DNA of 7,562 nt from Bacteroidales bacterium (GCA_028696755.1 JAQVGK010000161.1:1-7562); one strand, 5' to 3'. Positions 1 through 6,374 are shown, numbered from the stretch's first letter. Translations and numbers: made by a program. Notes: generated by a model from the letters alone, not told the origin.

Positions 1-1143
1 AGAAAAATTGATGCTACAGATGGAAAAGTTGTTTGGACTTATGCATTTGATGATGTGATAAAGGGCACTGGCTGCATTTGGTTAAATCCATTAAAGAAAC
101 ATGATGATCCCGACAAAATTGTGATTTTTCAGGGAAGCAGACGAGGATTTAAAAACACTGTTTACGAAAAATTTATTCCAAGTTATAGAGCAATTTCTTT
201 CCGTACTGGAAAAGAATTATGGAGATACAACTCTGTAAAAGCAGGATCGTTCAGTCGTGATGTTGACGGAACTGCATTAATAGTTGACGACACACTTTTT
301 CTTGGATTGGAAACTGGAGAATTTGTAAAGCTTTGTCCAAATCCCGATTCGGCCAAGATTATTGATAAAATCAAACAACCAATTCAATACTTTAAAGAAG
401 CTCTTTACTCCAAAGAAGATATTGCGGCGCATAACAGCAATGTTGTAATTGAAAGTGCTCCATCATTGATGGGAAATTACATTTTTGTTACTTCTGGTGC
501 TGGATATTTATATGGCTACAATCGCAAGTCGGGAAAATTCGATTTTAAATTTAAAACCGGCTCCGACATGGATGGATCGCCAATTATCACACGCGATAGT
601 TGTGTTCTAATTTCTATCGAAAAACAATATATTAATGGTAAAGGCGGTGCAATGATGATTGACCCATCAAAACATCAGGATTCGTGTGTTGTTTGGTTTT
701 ACCCAACCAGAGATTCGGTTTTTACCGATTGGCGAGGTGGAATTATTGGTTCGTGCGCCATAAACGATAAGTACATTAAGAAAAATCAAAATAGTTTATG
801 TGCTTTTGTTGCCATTGATGGATTTCTTTACGTTGTCGAAAACGAATTTGTAAATTACGAAGATTCGGTTTTAGGCCCTTGCAATGTTAAAAAATATCCA
901 AAGCCACAGCATGTTTTTAAGTACAGAACTGGAATTTCGATTTCTACTCCAATATTCACCGAAGACCGACTTATTGTTATGACTTACGATGGACTGTTTA
1001 TGTTCGGTTACGACCAAAATTGCATTTTTAAACTTCTCGAAAAAAATGACAAGATTCGTGGCGAGGCAACTCCAGTAATGCATAACAAGAGGCTTTACGT
1101 TGCTTCGAGAGATGGCAATTTGTATTGTTTGGGGAAGAAGTGA
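1..1143 (+). CDS. PQQ-like beta-propeller protein, 5'-truncated by the window edge
   Basis: The frame is open from the first base, and its first visible residues (KIDATDGKVVWTY) already match a propeller-blade motif of the form 'D..tGk..W.y'. The gene therefore starts upstream, and the GTG at 55 is not its start. The 380 visible codons contain several blade-like units: FRTGKELWRY near residue 68, SAPSLMGNYIFVTSGAGYLYGYNRKSGKF near 155-185, SGSPI-type strands, and two clear C-terminal blades (STPIFTEDRLIVMTYDGLF and ATPVMHNKRLYVASRDGNLYCL). This is the pattern of PQQ-like/quinoprotein WD40-like repeat proteins (Pfam PQQ_2/PQQ_3 type), which often act as binding scaffolds and need not bind PQQ. 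Export is likely for the family, but the N-terminus is not visible. The stop TGA at 1141-1143 runs straight into a GA-rich heptamer array. The fold is fairly certain; the function is unknown. Confidence 0.85.
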   Translation, partial: RKIDATDGKVVWTYAFDDVIKGTGCIWLNPLKKHDDPDKIVIFQGSRRGFKNTVYEKFIPSYRAISFRTGKELWRYNSVKAGSFSRDVDGTALIVDDTLFLGLETGEFVKLCPNPDSAKIIDKIKQPIQYFKEALYSKEDIAAHNSNVVIESAPSLMGNYIFVTSGAGYLYGYNRKSGKFDFKFKTGSDMDGSPIITRDSCVLISIEKQYINGKGGAMMIDPSKHQDSCVVWFYPTRDSVFTDWRGGIIGSCAINDKYIKKNQNSLCAFVAIDGFLYVVENEFVNYEDSVLGPCNVKKYPKPQHVFKYRTGISISTPIFTEDRLIVMTYDGLFMFGYDQNCIFKLLEKNDKIRGEATPVMHNKRLYVASRDGNLYCLGKK

Positions 1144-1210
1144 GACGGAAGACGGAAGACGGAAAGCGGAAAGCAGAAGGCAGAAGGCGGAAAGCAGAAG
1201 GCAGAATGAG
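1144..1210 (+). repeat. GA-rich heptamer tandem array abutting the stop codon
   Basis: Directly after the TGA at 1141-1143 the sequence falls into 7-base units: GACG, then GAAGACG (1148), GAAGACG (1155), GAAAGCG (1162), GAAAGCA (1169), GAAGGCA (1176), GAAGGCG (1183), GAAAGCA (1190), GAAGGCA (1197) and a decayed GAATGAG (1204). The consensus is GAARRCR, with purines on the sense strand of the preceding gene. The same heptamer family occurs in opposite orientation at 1500-1754. Heptanucleotide tandem repeats are known in cyanobacteria (STRR sequences) and, from memory, similar GGAAGAC-type arrays occur between Bacteroidota genes. Function is unknown. Confidence 0.9.
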
Positions 1211-1241
1211 CCGCTCCTTAAGCGCTACAACGGTATGGGTT

Positions 1242-1258
1242 GTCATCAACCTGATGAC
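1242..1258. other. Perfect 7-bp stem-loop
   Basis: GTCATCA (1242-1248) and TGATGAC (1252-1258) are exact inverted copies around the three-base loop ACC. Neither flank has a T-run, so it is not a standard intrinsic terminator. It could help stabilise the 3' end of the propeller-gene transcript, or simply be a relic of the repeat mosaic around it. Confidence 0.5.
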
Positions 1259-1297
1259 CTACAAGGTAAAAATAAATCAGGCTTTCAGTCTAAAAAC

Positions 1298-1363
1298 ACT
1301 GCAGAATGTTTAACCAGCACGGTCATCGCGAACGAAGTGTAGCGATCTGTTAAACCCTGCAGT
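1298..1363. terminator. Long imperfect hairpin, possible bidirectional terminator and REP-like element
   Basis: Three nested stems are visible: ACTGCAG/CTGCAGT (1298-1304 with 1357-1363), GTTTAAC/GTTAAAC (1308-1314 with 1349-1355) and ATCGC/GCGAT (1325-1329 with 1342-1346), with a 12-base tip. The + strand side is followed by a T-rich stretch (TTATTATTTTT within 1363-1378). The - strand side is followed by GTTTTTAG (complement of 1290-1297). A hairpin with T-runs on both sides between convergent genes suits two-way termination. The central part (TCATCGCGAACGAAG...GCGATCTG) resembles dispersed 'GCGATGAC' repeats that I recall from Bacteroidota genomes, so this may be a repeat element that also terminates transcription. 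The terminator role is inferred. Confidence 0.4.
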
Positions 1364-1381
1364 ATCCTTATTATTTTTGCA

Positions 1382-1489
1382 CGCTGCGACGCTGTCTTAT
1401 CATCTAGCGCTGCGACACTGTCAGGTCTATCGACACTGACAGGTCTTGCTGTGGTGCTGACAGGTCTGGCTGAACTGCTGACTTGTCAT
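1382..1489. repeat. Degenerate short direct repeats (CGCTGCGAC and TGACAGGTCT families)
   Basis: CGCTGCGAC occurs at 1382 and 1408. TGTCAGGTCT/TGACAGGTCT-type units begin at 1419, 1437 and 1458, with a decayed one at 1479; the last three starts are exactly 21 bases apart. The 13-mer TGACAGGTCTTGC at 1437-1449 recurs exactly at 6303-6315. No coding capacity is apparent. Confidence 0.7.
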
Positions 1490-1754
1490 GCGCCAGCATC
1501 CGTCTTCGGATTTCTGCTTTCTGATTTCCGTTTTCTTCCTCCTCAGGCGCCAGCATCCGTCTTCGGATTTCTGCTTTCTGATTTCCGTTTTCTTCCTCCT
1601 CAGGCGCCAGCATCCGTCTTCGGATTTCTGCTTTCTGATTTCCATTTTCTCCCTCCTCAGGCGCCAGCATCCGTCTTCGGATTTCTGCTTTCTGATTTCC
1701 GTTTTCTTCCTCCTCAGGCGCCAGCCTTCCGTCTTACGACTTCAGTTTTCTGCT
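1490..1754. repeat. 57-bp tandem repeat, four full units plus a decayed fifth
   Basis: Units start at 1490, 1547, 1604 and 1661, each opening GCGCCAGCATCCGTCTTCGG and ending TTCCTCCTCAG. Copies 1, 2 and 4 are identical. Copy 3 differs at two places (G to A at 1644, T to C at 1651). A divergent partial copy starts at 1718 and runs to the stop of the lipoprotein gene at 1755-1757. Read on the - strand, each unit is a string of heptamers such as GAAAACG, GAAATCA, GAAAGCA, GAAATCC and GAAGACG, the same family as at 1144-1210, so the unit looks like a higher-order repeat built from heptamers. There are no spacers between units, so it is not CRISPR. Near-identity between copies suggests recent expansion or homogenisation. 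Confidence 0.95.
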
Positions 1755-2912
1755 TTACTTTTTCTTTGCAACTATCAAACTATGATGAGTTGGATGATAG
1801 TCGAAGCGGAACTTAATTGGTTCTGGACTTCCGTTTTTGTAGGCCTCTTTCATATCGTTTTGTTGACGATCGTAGAAAAGAGTAATTGGTCCGATGTAGT
1901 TACCGTAAAGTTTTATATCCCACGAGTTATCCAAATCGCGATACTGGATCCCGCTTGGACCGCTTACAATTTCGGAGCTGTATTTAAGAATGTACTCTTT
2001 CATAATCTTAAACTGTGGTCTATCCAGTAAATACGAAGCTGCTTTTAAGAAAGTGGTTTGACTATCAAAATAATTTTCCATCATTTTTGAGAAGGCTTGC
2101 TTGTTTAGTGCCGAATCGCTCAAATCCATTGAGAAATAATAAAGTTTACGGTAAAAATCATCTCCTTCTTTCTTATAAATTATCTCGTATGAATCGTCAA
2201 AATCCTTATCGAGGCTGTGTTTGTAAACATTTTCCTTGTCGGTGTACTCGAAATGACCTTCGTTATTGATAAATACAGGATTAACATTTATAATCTCGAA
2301 ATCGTGACGCGACATAAACATCATGATAATTGGTAAAGTACCTTCGAGATAGCCAGCCAAATCGCGTTTCATGCTGTTTGTTCTAAAAAAGCTAAATTCG
2401 AGATTCGAAGCTACCGATTGCGAGACCATTCTTAAAATTTCTGAATAACTTGCCATTGAAAGTGAGTCGGAAAATGGAATTTTACCACCTTTTTCCAATC
2501 CAACCAGCATCGAGAACCTACAATCGGGAAAGAAAGCCGACATATAGTTAAAATCTGGTCCACCAAAAGGATAGAATACAGTGTCGCGATTCTCGATATG
2601 AGTTTTACTCCATTCGGTCATTACATCAGTTTTTTGTTTATGTTCTTTCCACTGTTTTTCCATCAGACTTTTATGCGACTGAAACGAACTACTTTCTATA
2701 AGCTGTGGCATAAACAATGTGTCGCTTGGCACTTTTCCGGCCAAAATATAAGCTACCGAATTGTAACCTGTATAGCTAAAAGTATCGAGAGGCTCAATAG
2801 CTTTCTCATCTACAATTTTCTTTTCTTCTGTGTTTTTTGTTTGAGTATTGCCGCATGAGAAAAGGGCAGCGATGCTTAATAATATCCAAATATTCATTAA
2901 ATTCGATTTCAT
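1755..2912 (-). CDS. Lipoprotein of unknown function with YPFGGPD/FFPD/GLE motif
   Basis: The 385-residue product starts with a lipoprotein signal: a hydrophobic stretch at residues 7-18, then L-F-S-C with Cys20 as the acylation site, then a charged, Thr/Lys/Glu-rich linker to about residue 40. The rest is predicted to be a periplasmic or surface domain. It contains FYPFGGPDFNY (113-123), FFPD (127-130) and GLE (138-140), and near the C-terminus SGIQYR...W.I.LYGNYIGPI.LF (320-346). I recall this combination from a family of uncharacterised secreted bacterial proteins, but I cannot name it or give a function. The ATG at 2912 lies 3 bases after the permease stop. Its AAGGAG (2923-2928) sits inside the last permease codons, so expression is probably translationally coupled. 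The stop TAA (1755-1757) is followed at once by sense-strand GA-rich heptamers. Gene call is firm, role unknown. Confidence 0.85.
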   Translation of the reverse strand: MKSNLMNIWILLSIAALFSCGNTQTKNTEEKKIVDEKAIEPLDTFSYTGYNSVAYILAGKVPSDTLFMPQLIESSSFQSHKSLMEKQWKEHKQKTDVMTEWSKTHIENRDTVFYPFGGPDFNYMSAFFPDCRFSMLVGLEKGGKIPFSDSLSMASYSEILRMVSQSVASNLEFSFFRTNSMKRDLAGYLEGTLPIIMMFMSRHDFEIINVNPVFINNEGHFEYTDKENVYKHSLDKDFDDSYEIIYKKEGDDFYRKLYYFSMDLSDSALNKQAFSKMMENYFDSQTTFLKAASYLLDRPQFKIMKEYILKYSSEIVSGPSGIQYRDLDNSWDIKLYGNYIGPITLFYDRQQNDMKEAYKNGSPEPIKFRFDYHPTHHSLIVAKKK

Positions 2913-2915
2913 TTG

Positions 2916-4232
2916 TTATTTACTCCTTCCAACATTTTTAATAATGAAATATATTCCAAGCGAGAGAACAAGTGTTCCCAATCCGATTAAAGTCTCAACA
3001 GTTTTGTATTGGAAAAGGTAAATCATGTTCCAGATAACAAAAAGCATAAAGATTATTGGTACAACTGGATAACCCATAGTTTTATAAGGACGTTCCATTT
3101 TTGGAAACTTACGACGATGTACGAATACGCCTAAAATTGTAAGAAATGCAAAAATATTCATCACAAAACCTAGATAAGTAAGAAGCTGCTCAAAAGTTGA
3201 AGTGAAAAGCAGAATCAGACTTATAGAAGTTTGAACAATGATTGCAATTAATGGCACTCCGTTTTCACGTTTTTTACTCATAAAACCAAGTGCAGGGTAA
3301 TCTTCTCCAATAACCTGAATTACACGAGGCCCTGCAAAAACCATTGAACTGATTGTTGAAATCAATAACAATGAAATCAATCCAGACATAATAACACCAC
3401 CTTTTATTCCAAAAATATCGGTTGCAGCAACAGCACCAACATCTAATTGACCACTCAATGATGCTGTAGGAGAGACAAACACAAAAACATAGTTCAAAAG
3501 CAAATACATTACAGTAACAATGAGAGTTCCAATTATGAGAGATTTTGGTAAATTCTTAGAAGGATTTTTCAACTCCGACACAAAATATGCTGATGCATTC
3601 CAACCCGAATATGAGTAATAAACATAAATTAAAGAAATAGCAAATCCTGCGCTCATTAGCTGAGTCCAAGTTGTTGATGTTGGAATAATTGAAATATCCT
3701 GGTGTTCAGGTGCAAAGAAAAATCCAGCAACAATAAAACCGATGATTAACAATATTTTAATCACAGTAAAAACTACTTGAAATGCTCCGCCCGACCTAAC
3801 GCTTGACCCGTGCACAAAAGTTGTAATCAAGATAACTCCAGCAGCAATAAATTTTGGATTTATGCCTGCATAAACATTCGAAAAATATGTTCCCAATGCC
3901 ATTGCAGCCAAGGCAATTGGAGCAGCAAATCCGACAAACATCGAGAAAAACCCCGACATAAAGCCAACCGATGGATGATAAAGTTCGCTTAGAAAATGAT
4001 ATTCGCCACCAGAGCGAGGCATTACCGAACCAAGCTCACCATAAACCTGAGCTCCTGTAAATGCAATAACTCCACCAAGAAGCCACAAAATCATTATTGC
4101 AGTAATATCTGTAACGCCACCCGCGAGCTGAAAACCCAAGGATGTAAAAACTCCTGTCCCAACCATATTAGCGATAACATAAGATATCGCCGTCATCAAA
4201 CCTATCTTTTGTATTGTTCCGTTATTTTTCAC
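2916..4232 (-). CDS. APC-superfamily amino acid permease
   Basis: This 438-residue inner-membrane transporter has about 12 hydrophobic helices, normal for the amino acid-polyamine-organocation superfamily. TM1 carries the substrate-backbone loop GTGVF (residues 25-29), the counterpart of the G-S/T-G-I/V-F motif. The signature PRSGGEY (72-78), followed by FLSELYHPSVGFMSGF, is typical of the LAT/SteT-like branch that exchanges or takes up neutral amino acids. Substrate cannot be told from the sequence. Start choice: GTG at 4230-4232, giving MKNNGTIQKIGLMTAISYVI, which puts the usual short cytoplasmic tail before TM1. No strong Shine-Dalgarno precedes it. It is first of a two-gene unit with the downstream lipoprotein (3-base gap), and its promoter should lie in the 121-base divergent gap 4233-4353. 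A serine link to the nearby serC is possible but unsupported. Confidence 0.9.
   Translation of the reverse strand: MKNNGTIQKIGLMTAISYVIANMVGTGVFTSLGFQLAGGVTDITAIMILWLLGGVIAFTGAQVYGELGSVMPRSGGEYHFLSELYHPSVGFMSGFFSMFVGFAAPIALAAMALGTYFSNVYAGINPKFIAAGVILITTFVHGSSVRSGGAFQVVFTVIKILLIIGFIVAGFFFAPEHQDISIIPTSTTWTQLMSAGFAISLIYVYYSYSGWNASAYFVSELKNPSKNLPKSLIIGTLIVTVMYLLLNYVFVFVSPTASLSGQLDVGAVAATDIFGIKGGVIMSGLISLLLISTISSMVFAGPRVIQVIGEDYPALGFMSKKRENGVPLIAIIVQTSISLILLFTSTFEQLLTYLGFVMNIFAFLTILGVFVHRRKFPKMERPYKTMGYPVVPIIFMLFVIWNMIYLFQYKTVETLIGLGTLVLSLGIYFIIKNVGRSK
2923..2928 (-). promoter_or_regulatory. Shine-Dalgarno AAGGAG inside the permease 3' end
   Basis: On the - strand the last permease codons (GGA AGG AGT AAA TAA) contain AAGGAG, ending 10 bases before the ATG of the lipoprotein gene. 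The other starts in this window show no clear SD, so a good one here suggests reinitiation or coupling between the two genes. Confidence 0.6.
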
Positions 4233-4353
4233 GATATTTTTTTTAAATTCGCCACAATTATAATAATAAAACTTGTAAAAACAGAAAATTTTTAACCCGA
4301 AGCTAAGAACAAATCGAGTTAAAATCTATTTATAACAGTTAAGCAGCAACACA
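4233..4353. other. Divergent intergenic region, permease / hydrolase
   Basis: This 121-base AT-rich gap separates two divergent genes and must hold the promoters for both unless one is leaderless. I could not find a clean TTTG/TAnnTTTG pair in either direction. The nearest is TATAATTG on the - strand near the permease start, one mismatch from the -7 consensus and without a convincing -33 element. No operator-like palindrome stood out. Confidence 0.5.
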
Positions 4354-5241
4354 ATGAAAACATCAATCTTGATTCTAACACTCTTTGCAATTTTAGTTGC
4401 AATATCGTGTAAAAACAGTACAAATGGAAAAACCAACGATGCTCAAATCACCGACAGCACCGAAATAAAGAAAATTATTCCGCGAGGAAACGACACTGTT
4501 ATTGCTCAAAAATACGATTGCTGTTTTATTGTTTCTACGATTATTGATTATCCAGAAAAGGATGTAGAGATAAAAGGAACAATTTTAATGCTTCATGGTT
4601 GGAATTTGCCAGCAACTGAGTGGTGCGAAAAAACAAGTTTCTGCGAAAAGGCATTGGCCGAAGGTTATGTTTTGATTATTCCCGATTACAACAAATCGAA
4701 TTATGCACTTGAACTATATCCTCAAACGCGTGCTGATTATCAGAAATATCCAACAATTACATGGATGATGGATTTTCAGATTCCATATTTTCAGGAAACA
4801 TTTGGATTGCTTAAACCTGAGCAAAACAATTTGATTGCAGGAATAAGCACAGGAGCACGAGGTGCTACTCTCCTAGCCTATTATCATCCCGAAATTTTTA
4901 AGGGTGCAGCAAGCTTGTCGGGCGACTTCGACATAACTGCTATGCAGGATGAATTTCTTTACTATGCTTTTTTCGGTCAGTACAACGACTTTCCAGAGCG
5001 ATGGCGAGATGAATGTTTTGCTTATGATTGCAAAAACTATAAGGTACCGACTTATATAGGTCATGGCGAAGCAGATAAAGTTTCTCCAGTTGTGCAAAGC
5101 AAAGCAATGTACGATTCGATAAAAAAGTATCAGCCCGAACTAAAACTTATTGGCAATTTTCCTTCGGCTGCAGGCCACAACTACGATTACTGGGAAAGCG
5201 AAACTGATAATGTTTTGGAGTTTTTTAAGTGTTGTAGATGA
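4354..5241 (+). CDS. Lipoprotein alpha/beta hydrolase (esterase/peptidase-like)
   Basis: The 295-residue product begins with a lipoprotein signal, ending A-I-S-C with Cys19 as the acylation site, followed by a polar linker to about residue 40. The hydrolase domain runs from about 50 to the end. It shows the oxyanion-hole HGW (81-83), the nucleophile elbow G-I-S-T-G (163-167, Ser165), a likely catalytic acid Asp241 in GHGEADKVSP, and His275 in AGHNYDYW, in the right order and spacing for a Ser-Asp-His triad. It resembles dienelactone hydrolase/esterase-type folds; substrate is unknown. The cysteines at 91, 97, 221 and 226 might form disulfides in the envelope. ATG at 4354 is the natural start, just before the signal, with no SD. 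It is a single gene, divergent from the permease. The stop TGA (5239-5241) overlaps a 9-bp tandem array. Confidence 0.88.
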   Translation: MKTSILILTLFAILVAISCKNSTNGKTNDAQITDSTEIKKIIPRGNDTVIAQKYDCCFIVSTIIDYPEKDVEIKGTILMLHGWNLPATEWCEKTSFCEKALAEGYVLIIPDYNKSNYALELYPQTRADYQKYPTITWMMDFQIPYFQETFGLLKPEQNNLIAGISTGARGATLLAYYHPEIFKGAASLSGDFDITAMQDEFLYYAFFGQYNDFPERWRDECFAYDCKNYKVPTYIGHGEADKVSPVVQSKAMYDSIKKYQPELKLIGNFPSAAGHNYDYWESETDNVLEFFKCCR

Positions 5242-5321
5242 GTGCCTAGAGTGCCTAAAGTGCCTAGAGTGCCTAGAGTGTCTAGAGTGTCTAAAGTGCC
5301 TAAAGTACTTGAGGTGCTGGC
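5241..5321 (+). repeat. 9-bp tandem array (AGTGCCTAR) overlapping the hydrolase stop
   Basis: Nine consecutive 9-base units start at the last base of the hydrolase stop codon: AGTGCCTAG (5241), AGTGCCTAA (5250), AGTGCCTAG (5259), AGTGCCTAG (5268), AGTGTCTAG (5277), AGTGTCTAA (5286), AGTGCCTAA (5295), then the decaying AGTACTTGA (5304) and GGTGCTGGC (5313). The period is three codons and the hydrolase frame stays open through the whole array to a TAA at 5323-5325. Copies of the family reappear in inverted orientation at 6328-6350 and 6375-6382. Confidence 0.92.
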
Positions 5322-5407
5322 ATAATAGTTCTCTAGTGACAAATTAGTGTTAGGTATACGTCCTTATTAAATACTTTGATGAAGTTATGCTTTTAATTTA
5401 ACGAATC

Positions 5408-6064
5408 TTAATATACTTCAATTTCACCTTTGTTGTTAATTTCAAATTTATAATAGTATTCTGTTTTGAGTTTCTTACGTTTCCAGCATTTCGTACGTAT
5501 GTCAAATGGTCCATTAACGACTTCTTCTCTAATTGAAATATGATTTGAGTTTATTGTTGTTTGAGTCGTAATTTTGAAAAATGAGGTTATGTGTTCCTGG
5601 TATAAATTCCCAATTATTGCTGTGGAAACTAAATGATAATTTTGATCAAGATTTATTAAATAAATAACCATGTTCCTCATTTTAAAAAATTTATCAACCT
5701 CGTTTTGCTGACATAATATTACTAAATGATATTTTTCATAGCTATCGTTTACAATACCAAGAACTTTATAATTATAATCAAAATTTGAATTTTGAAAATA
5801 ATTTTTCTTTGAAGGATTGTTTGTTTTTCTATTGTGATTAACAGCAATAGTGTCAATAGTTTTCAACAAAGCTAAATCGCTAATATTAGGCTTGAAGTCA
5901 TATAATTTTCTAGAATTAAGAGATGTCAATAATTGCAAATTATTTAAGGATGCAAACTCAATAAATTTACGCGACTTTTGTTCTCTATTATAATTGTAAA
6001 ATTCTATCGAAGGAAAAGCTTCGAAGGAAATTAAAATCACTAAGAATAGCAGTATTGTTTTCAT
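5408..6064 (-). CDS. AT-rich secreted protein of unknown function
   Basis: The preferred start is the ATG at 6062-6064, giving 218 residues with a clean signal peptide: MKT, then a hydrophobic core ILLFLVILISF, then a likely cleavage region around EAFPS at residues 15-19. A longer form from the ATG at 6103 would put 13 charged residues ahead of the signal and is less likely; GGAAAAAAA just upstream of 6064 may serve as a weak SD. No lipobox Cys is present. The mature part is rich in Asn, Lys, Tyr and Ile and shows no motif I recognise; its C-terminal YYYKFEINNKGEIEVY has the look of a beta-rich end. Base composition stands out: 60-base samples at 5641 and 5761 hold 12 and 10 G/C, against 28 at 4861 (hydrolase) and 25 at 7021 (serC). 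It lies between inverted repeat copies and could have been acquired. The function is unknown. Confidence 0.72.
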   Translation of the reverse strand: MKTILLFLVILISFEAFPSIEFYNYNREQKSRKFIEFASLNNLQLLTSLNSRKLYDFKPNISDLALLKTIDTIAVNHNRKTNNPSKKNYFQNSNFDYNYKVLGIVNDSYEKYHLVILCQQNEVDKFFKMRNMVIYLINLDQNYHLVSTAIIGNLYQEHITSFFKITTQTTINSNHISIREEVVNGPFDIRTKCWKRKKLKTEYYYKFEINNKGEIEVY

Positions 6065-6327
6065 TTTGACATTTTTTTCCAAATCCAATAACAAAGAGCA
6101 CATGAATTTTTAATATTTCACAAAATTTAAGAAGTACAAGACCTCAAGAAAAATTAATACATTACTAGCCAGATTATTGACTATTTCATACTATCAAACG
6201 TACTGAACCTTCCTATATTGTTTGCACAAAAAATTGCAGAAGACAATGAAGCAGCAAAACCCCGCAAAGCTTACGCTAGTAATTTTGGGTGGGGACTCGC
6301 ATTGACAGGTCTTGCCTGCAAACCAAA

Positions 6328-6350
6328 TACTTTAGGCACTTTATTTAGGC
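6328..6350 (-). repeat. Inverted copies of the 9-bp AGTGCCTAA family
   Basis: Bases 6328-6343 are the exact reverse complement of 5292-5307 (TAAAGTGCCTAAAGTA, 16 bases). A further partial unit (GCCTAAA) lies at 6344-6350, and AGTGCCTA recurs at 6375-6382 on the far side of a REP-like element. The repeats are in the opposite orientation to the main array at 5241-5321. Confidence 0.8.
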
Positions 6351-6354
6351 CGCC

Positions 6355-6374
6355 CCCTGAGCGAAGTCGAAGGG
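6355..6374. repeat. REP-like imperfect palindrome
   Basis: CCCTGAGCGAAGTCGAAGGG can fold with CCCT/AGGG as outer stem and CGA/TCG inside. I recall very similar CCTTCGACTTCGCTCAGG sequences dispersed in many copies through bacterial genomes, Bacteroidota among them. The element is noticeably more GC-rich than its surroundings and is sandwiched between 9-bp family units at 6344-6350 and 6375-6382. Confidence 0.65.

Larger units (their letters stand above)
1144..1754. other. 611-base convergent intergenic region made of repeats
   Basis: This is the gap between two convergent genes. In order it holds a GA heptamer array (1144-1210), a perfect 7-bp stem-loop (1242-1258), a long imperfect hairpin with T-runs on both flanks (1298-1363), a zone of degenerate CGCTGCGAC and TGACAGGTCT repeats (1382-1489), four 57-bp tandem units (1490-1717) and a decayed fifth unit running up to the stop at 1755-1757. 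Several frames stay open here only because the repeats are stop-poor and the 57-bp period is a multiple of three. I see no credible gene in it. Confidence 0.8.

Noticed and set aside
55..57. GTG at 55 as start of the propeller protein
   Set aside because: The frame is open to the first base of the window and the residues before GTG already form a propeller-blade motif, so the gene is truncated by the window.
1144..1210. Insertion sequence or MITE remnant
   Set aside because: There are no terminal inverted repeats with target duplications; the sequence is a pure heptamer array.
1404..1670. 88-codon open frame on the - strand encoding a 19-residue repeat (LAPEEEENGNQKAEIRRRM type)
   Set aside because: It is a product of the 57-bp tandem repeat, whose length is a multiple of three and which is stop-poor in several frames on both strands. 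It has no start context and covers only repeat DNA.
1490..1754. CRISPR array
   Set aside because: The 57-bp units are contiguous with no unique spacers, and no cas gene is present.
1451..2030. Open frames on the + strand through the 57-bp repeats and into the lipoprotein gene
   Set aside because: They are repeat-driven and then run antisense to a well-supported lipoprotein gene.
5239..5241. TGA as a selenocysteine codon
   Set aside because: The domain is complete before the TGA, the downstream sequence is a simple repeat, and no SECIS-like stem-loop is evident.
6065..6103. Longer N-terminus of the AT-rich secreted protein from the ATG at 6103
   Set aside because: It places 13 residues, several of them charged, ahead of a clean signal peptide that starts at the ATG at 6064.
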